A stretch of DNA of 5,717 bases from Peptococcaceae bacterium (GTDB taxonomy: Bacteria > Bacillota > Peptococcia > DRI-13 > UBA5745). Position 1 is the first letter of the stretch. Each line of letters starts with the position of its first letter. This document shows positions 5,692 to 5,717 of the stretch, in pieces. The notes beneath the pieces were generated by a model. That model was not told the origin of the DNA. It worked only from the letters and a program-made list of their open reading frames with translations, and did no database searches. The stretch spans positions 1 to 5,717 of the forward strand of contig JAISDM010000141.1 of the NCBI GenBank assembly GCA_031264885.1. The letters run 5' to 3'. The position numbers were made by a program, and so were the translations under genes.

Positions 5692-5717
5692 TTTTTATTT
5701 AATGTGGATAATTGGGG

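Overview
The window reads as part of an anaerobic, probably Firmicutes/Clostridia-type genome. Supporting signs are strong AGGAGG-type ribosome binding sites, an OpuC/OpuB-type quaternary-amine ABC transporter, and a cytoplasmic molybdopterin enzyme full of iron-sulfur clusters. This assignment is an inference from gene content and signals, not a database match. All recognisable genes lie on the minus strand and are transcribed from right to left.

Layout, right to left. The right end (about 5604-5717) holds no gene and contains an extreme G-rich stretch. A sigma-70-like promoter (-35 at 5600-5605, -10 at 5578-5583) is covered by a perfect 23-bp palindrome. It drives a 954-residue protein (2671-5535) in which a four-cluster DmsB/NrfC-like ferredoxin subunit is fused in front of a DMSO-reductase-family molybdopterin catalytic subunit. 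One base after its stop codon begins an array of about twelve 13-bp GC-rich units (2509-2669), which runs up to the start of a mobA-type molybdenum cofactor guanylyltransferase gene (1888-2496). The enzyme and a maturation factor for its bis-MGD cofactor are therefore probably co-transcribed.

A hairpin (1852-1871) follows mobA. Next comes a second, near-consensus promoter (-35 at 1840-1845, -10 at 1817-1822) whose spacer and leader carry repeated ATGTTTAAYAT motifs. It drives an operon with an ATPase (734-1720), a permease (88-741, overlapping the ATPase gene by 8 bp) and the first codons of a third gene that leaves the window at position 1. The ATPase and permease form the core of a glycine betaine/carnitine/choline-type importer; the substrate cannot be read from sequence. 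The third gene does not begin like a secreted binding protein.

The most notable points are the single-chain fusion of two normally separate molybdoenzyme subunits, the 13-bp minisatellite that fills the gap between that gene and mobA, and the two promoters with palindromic, partly similar operator-like sequences. The last point raises the possibility that the molybdoenzyme and the transporter answer to related regulators.
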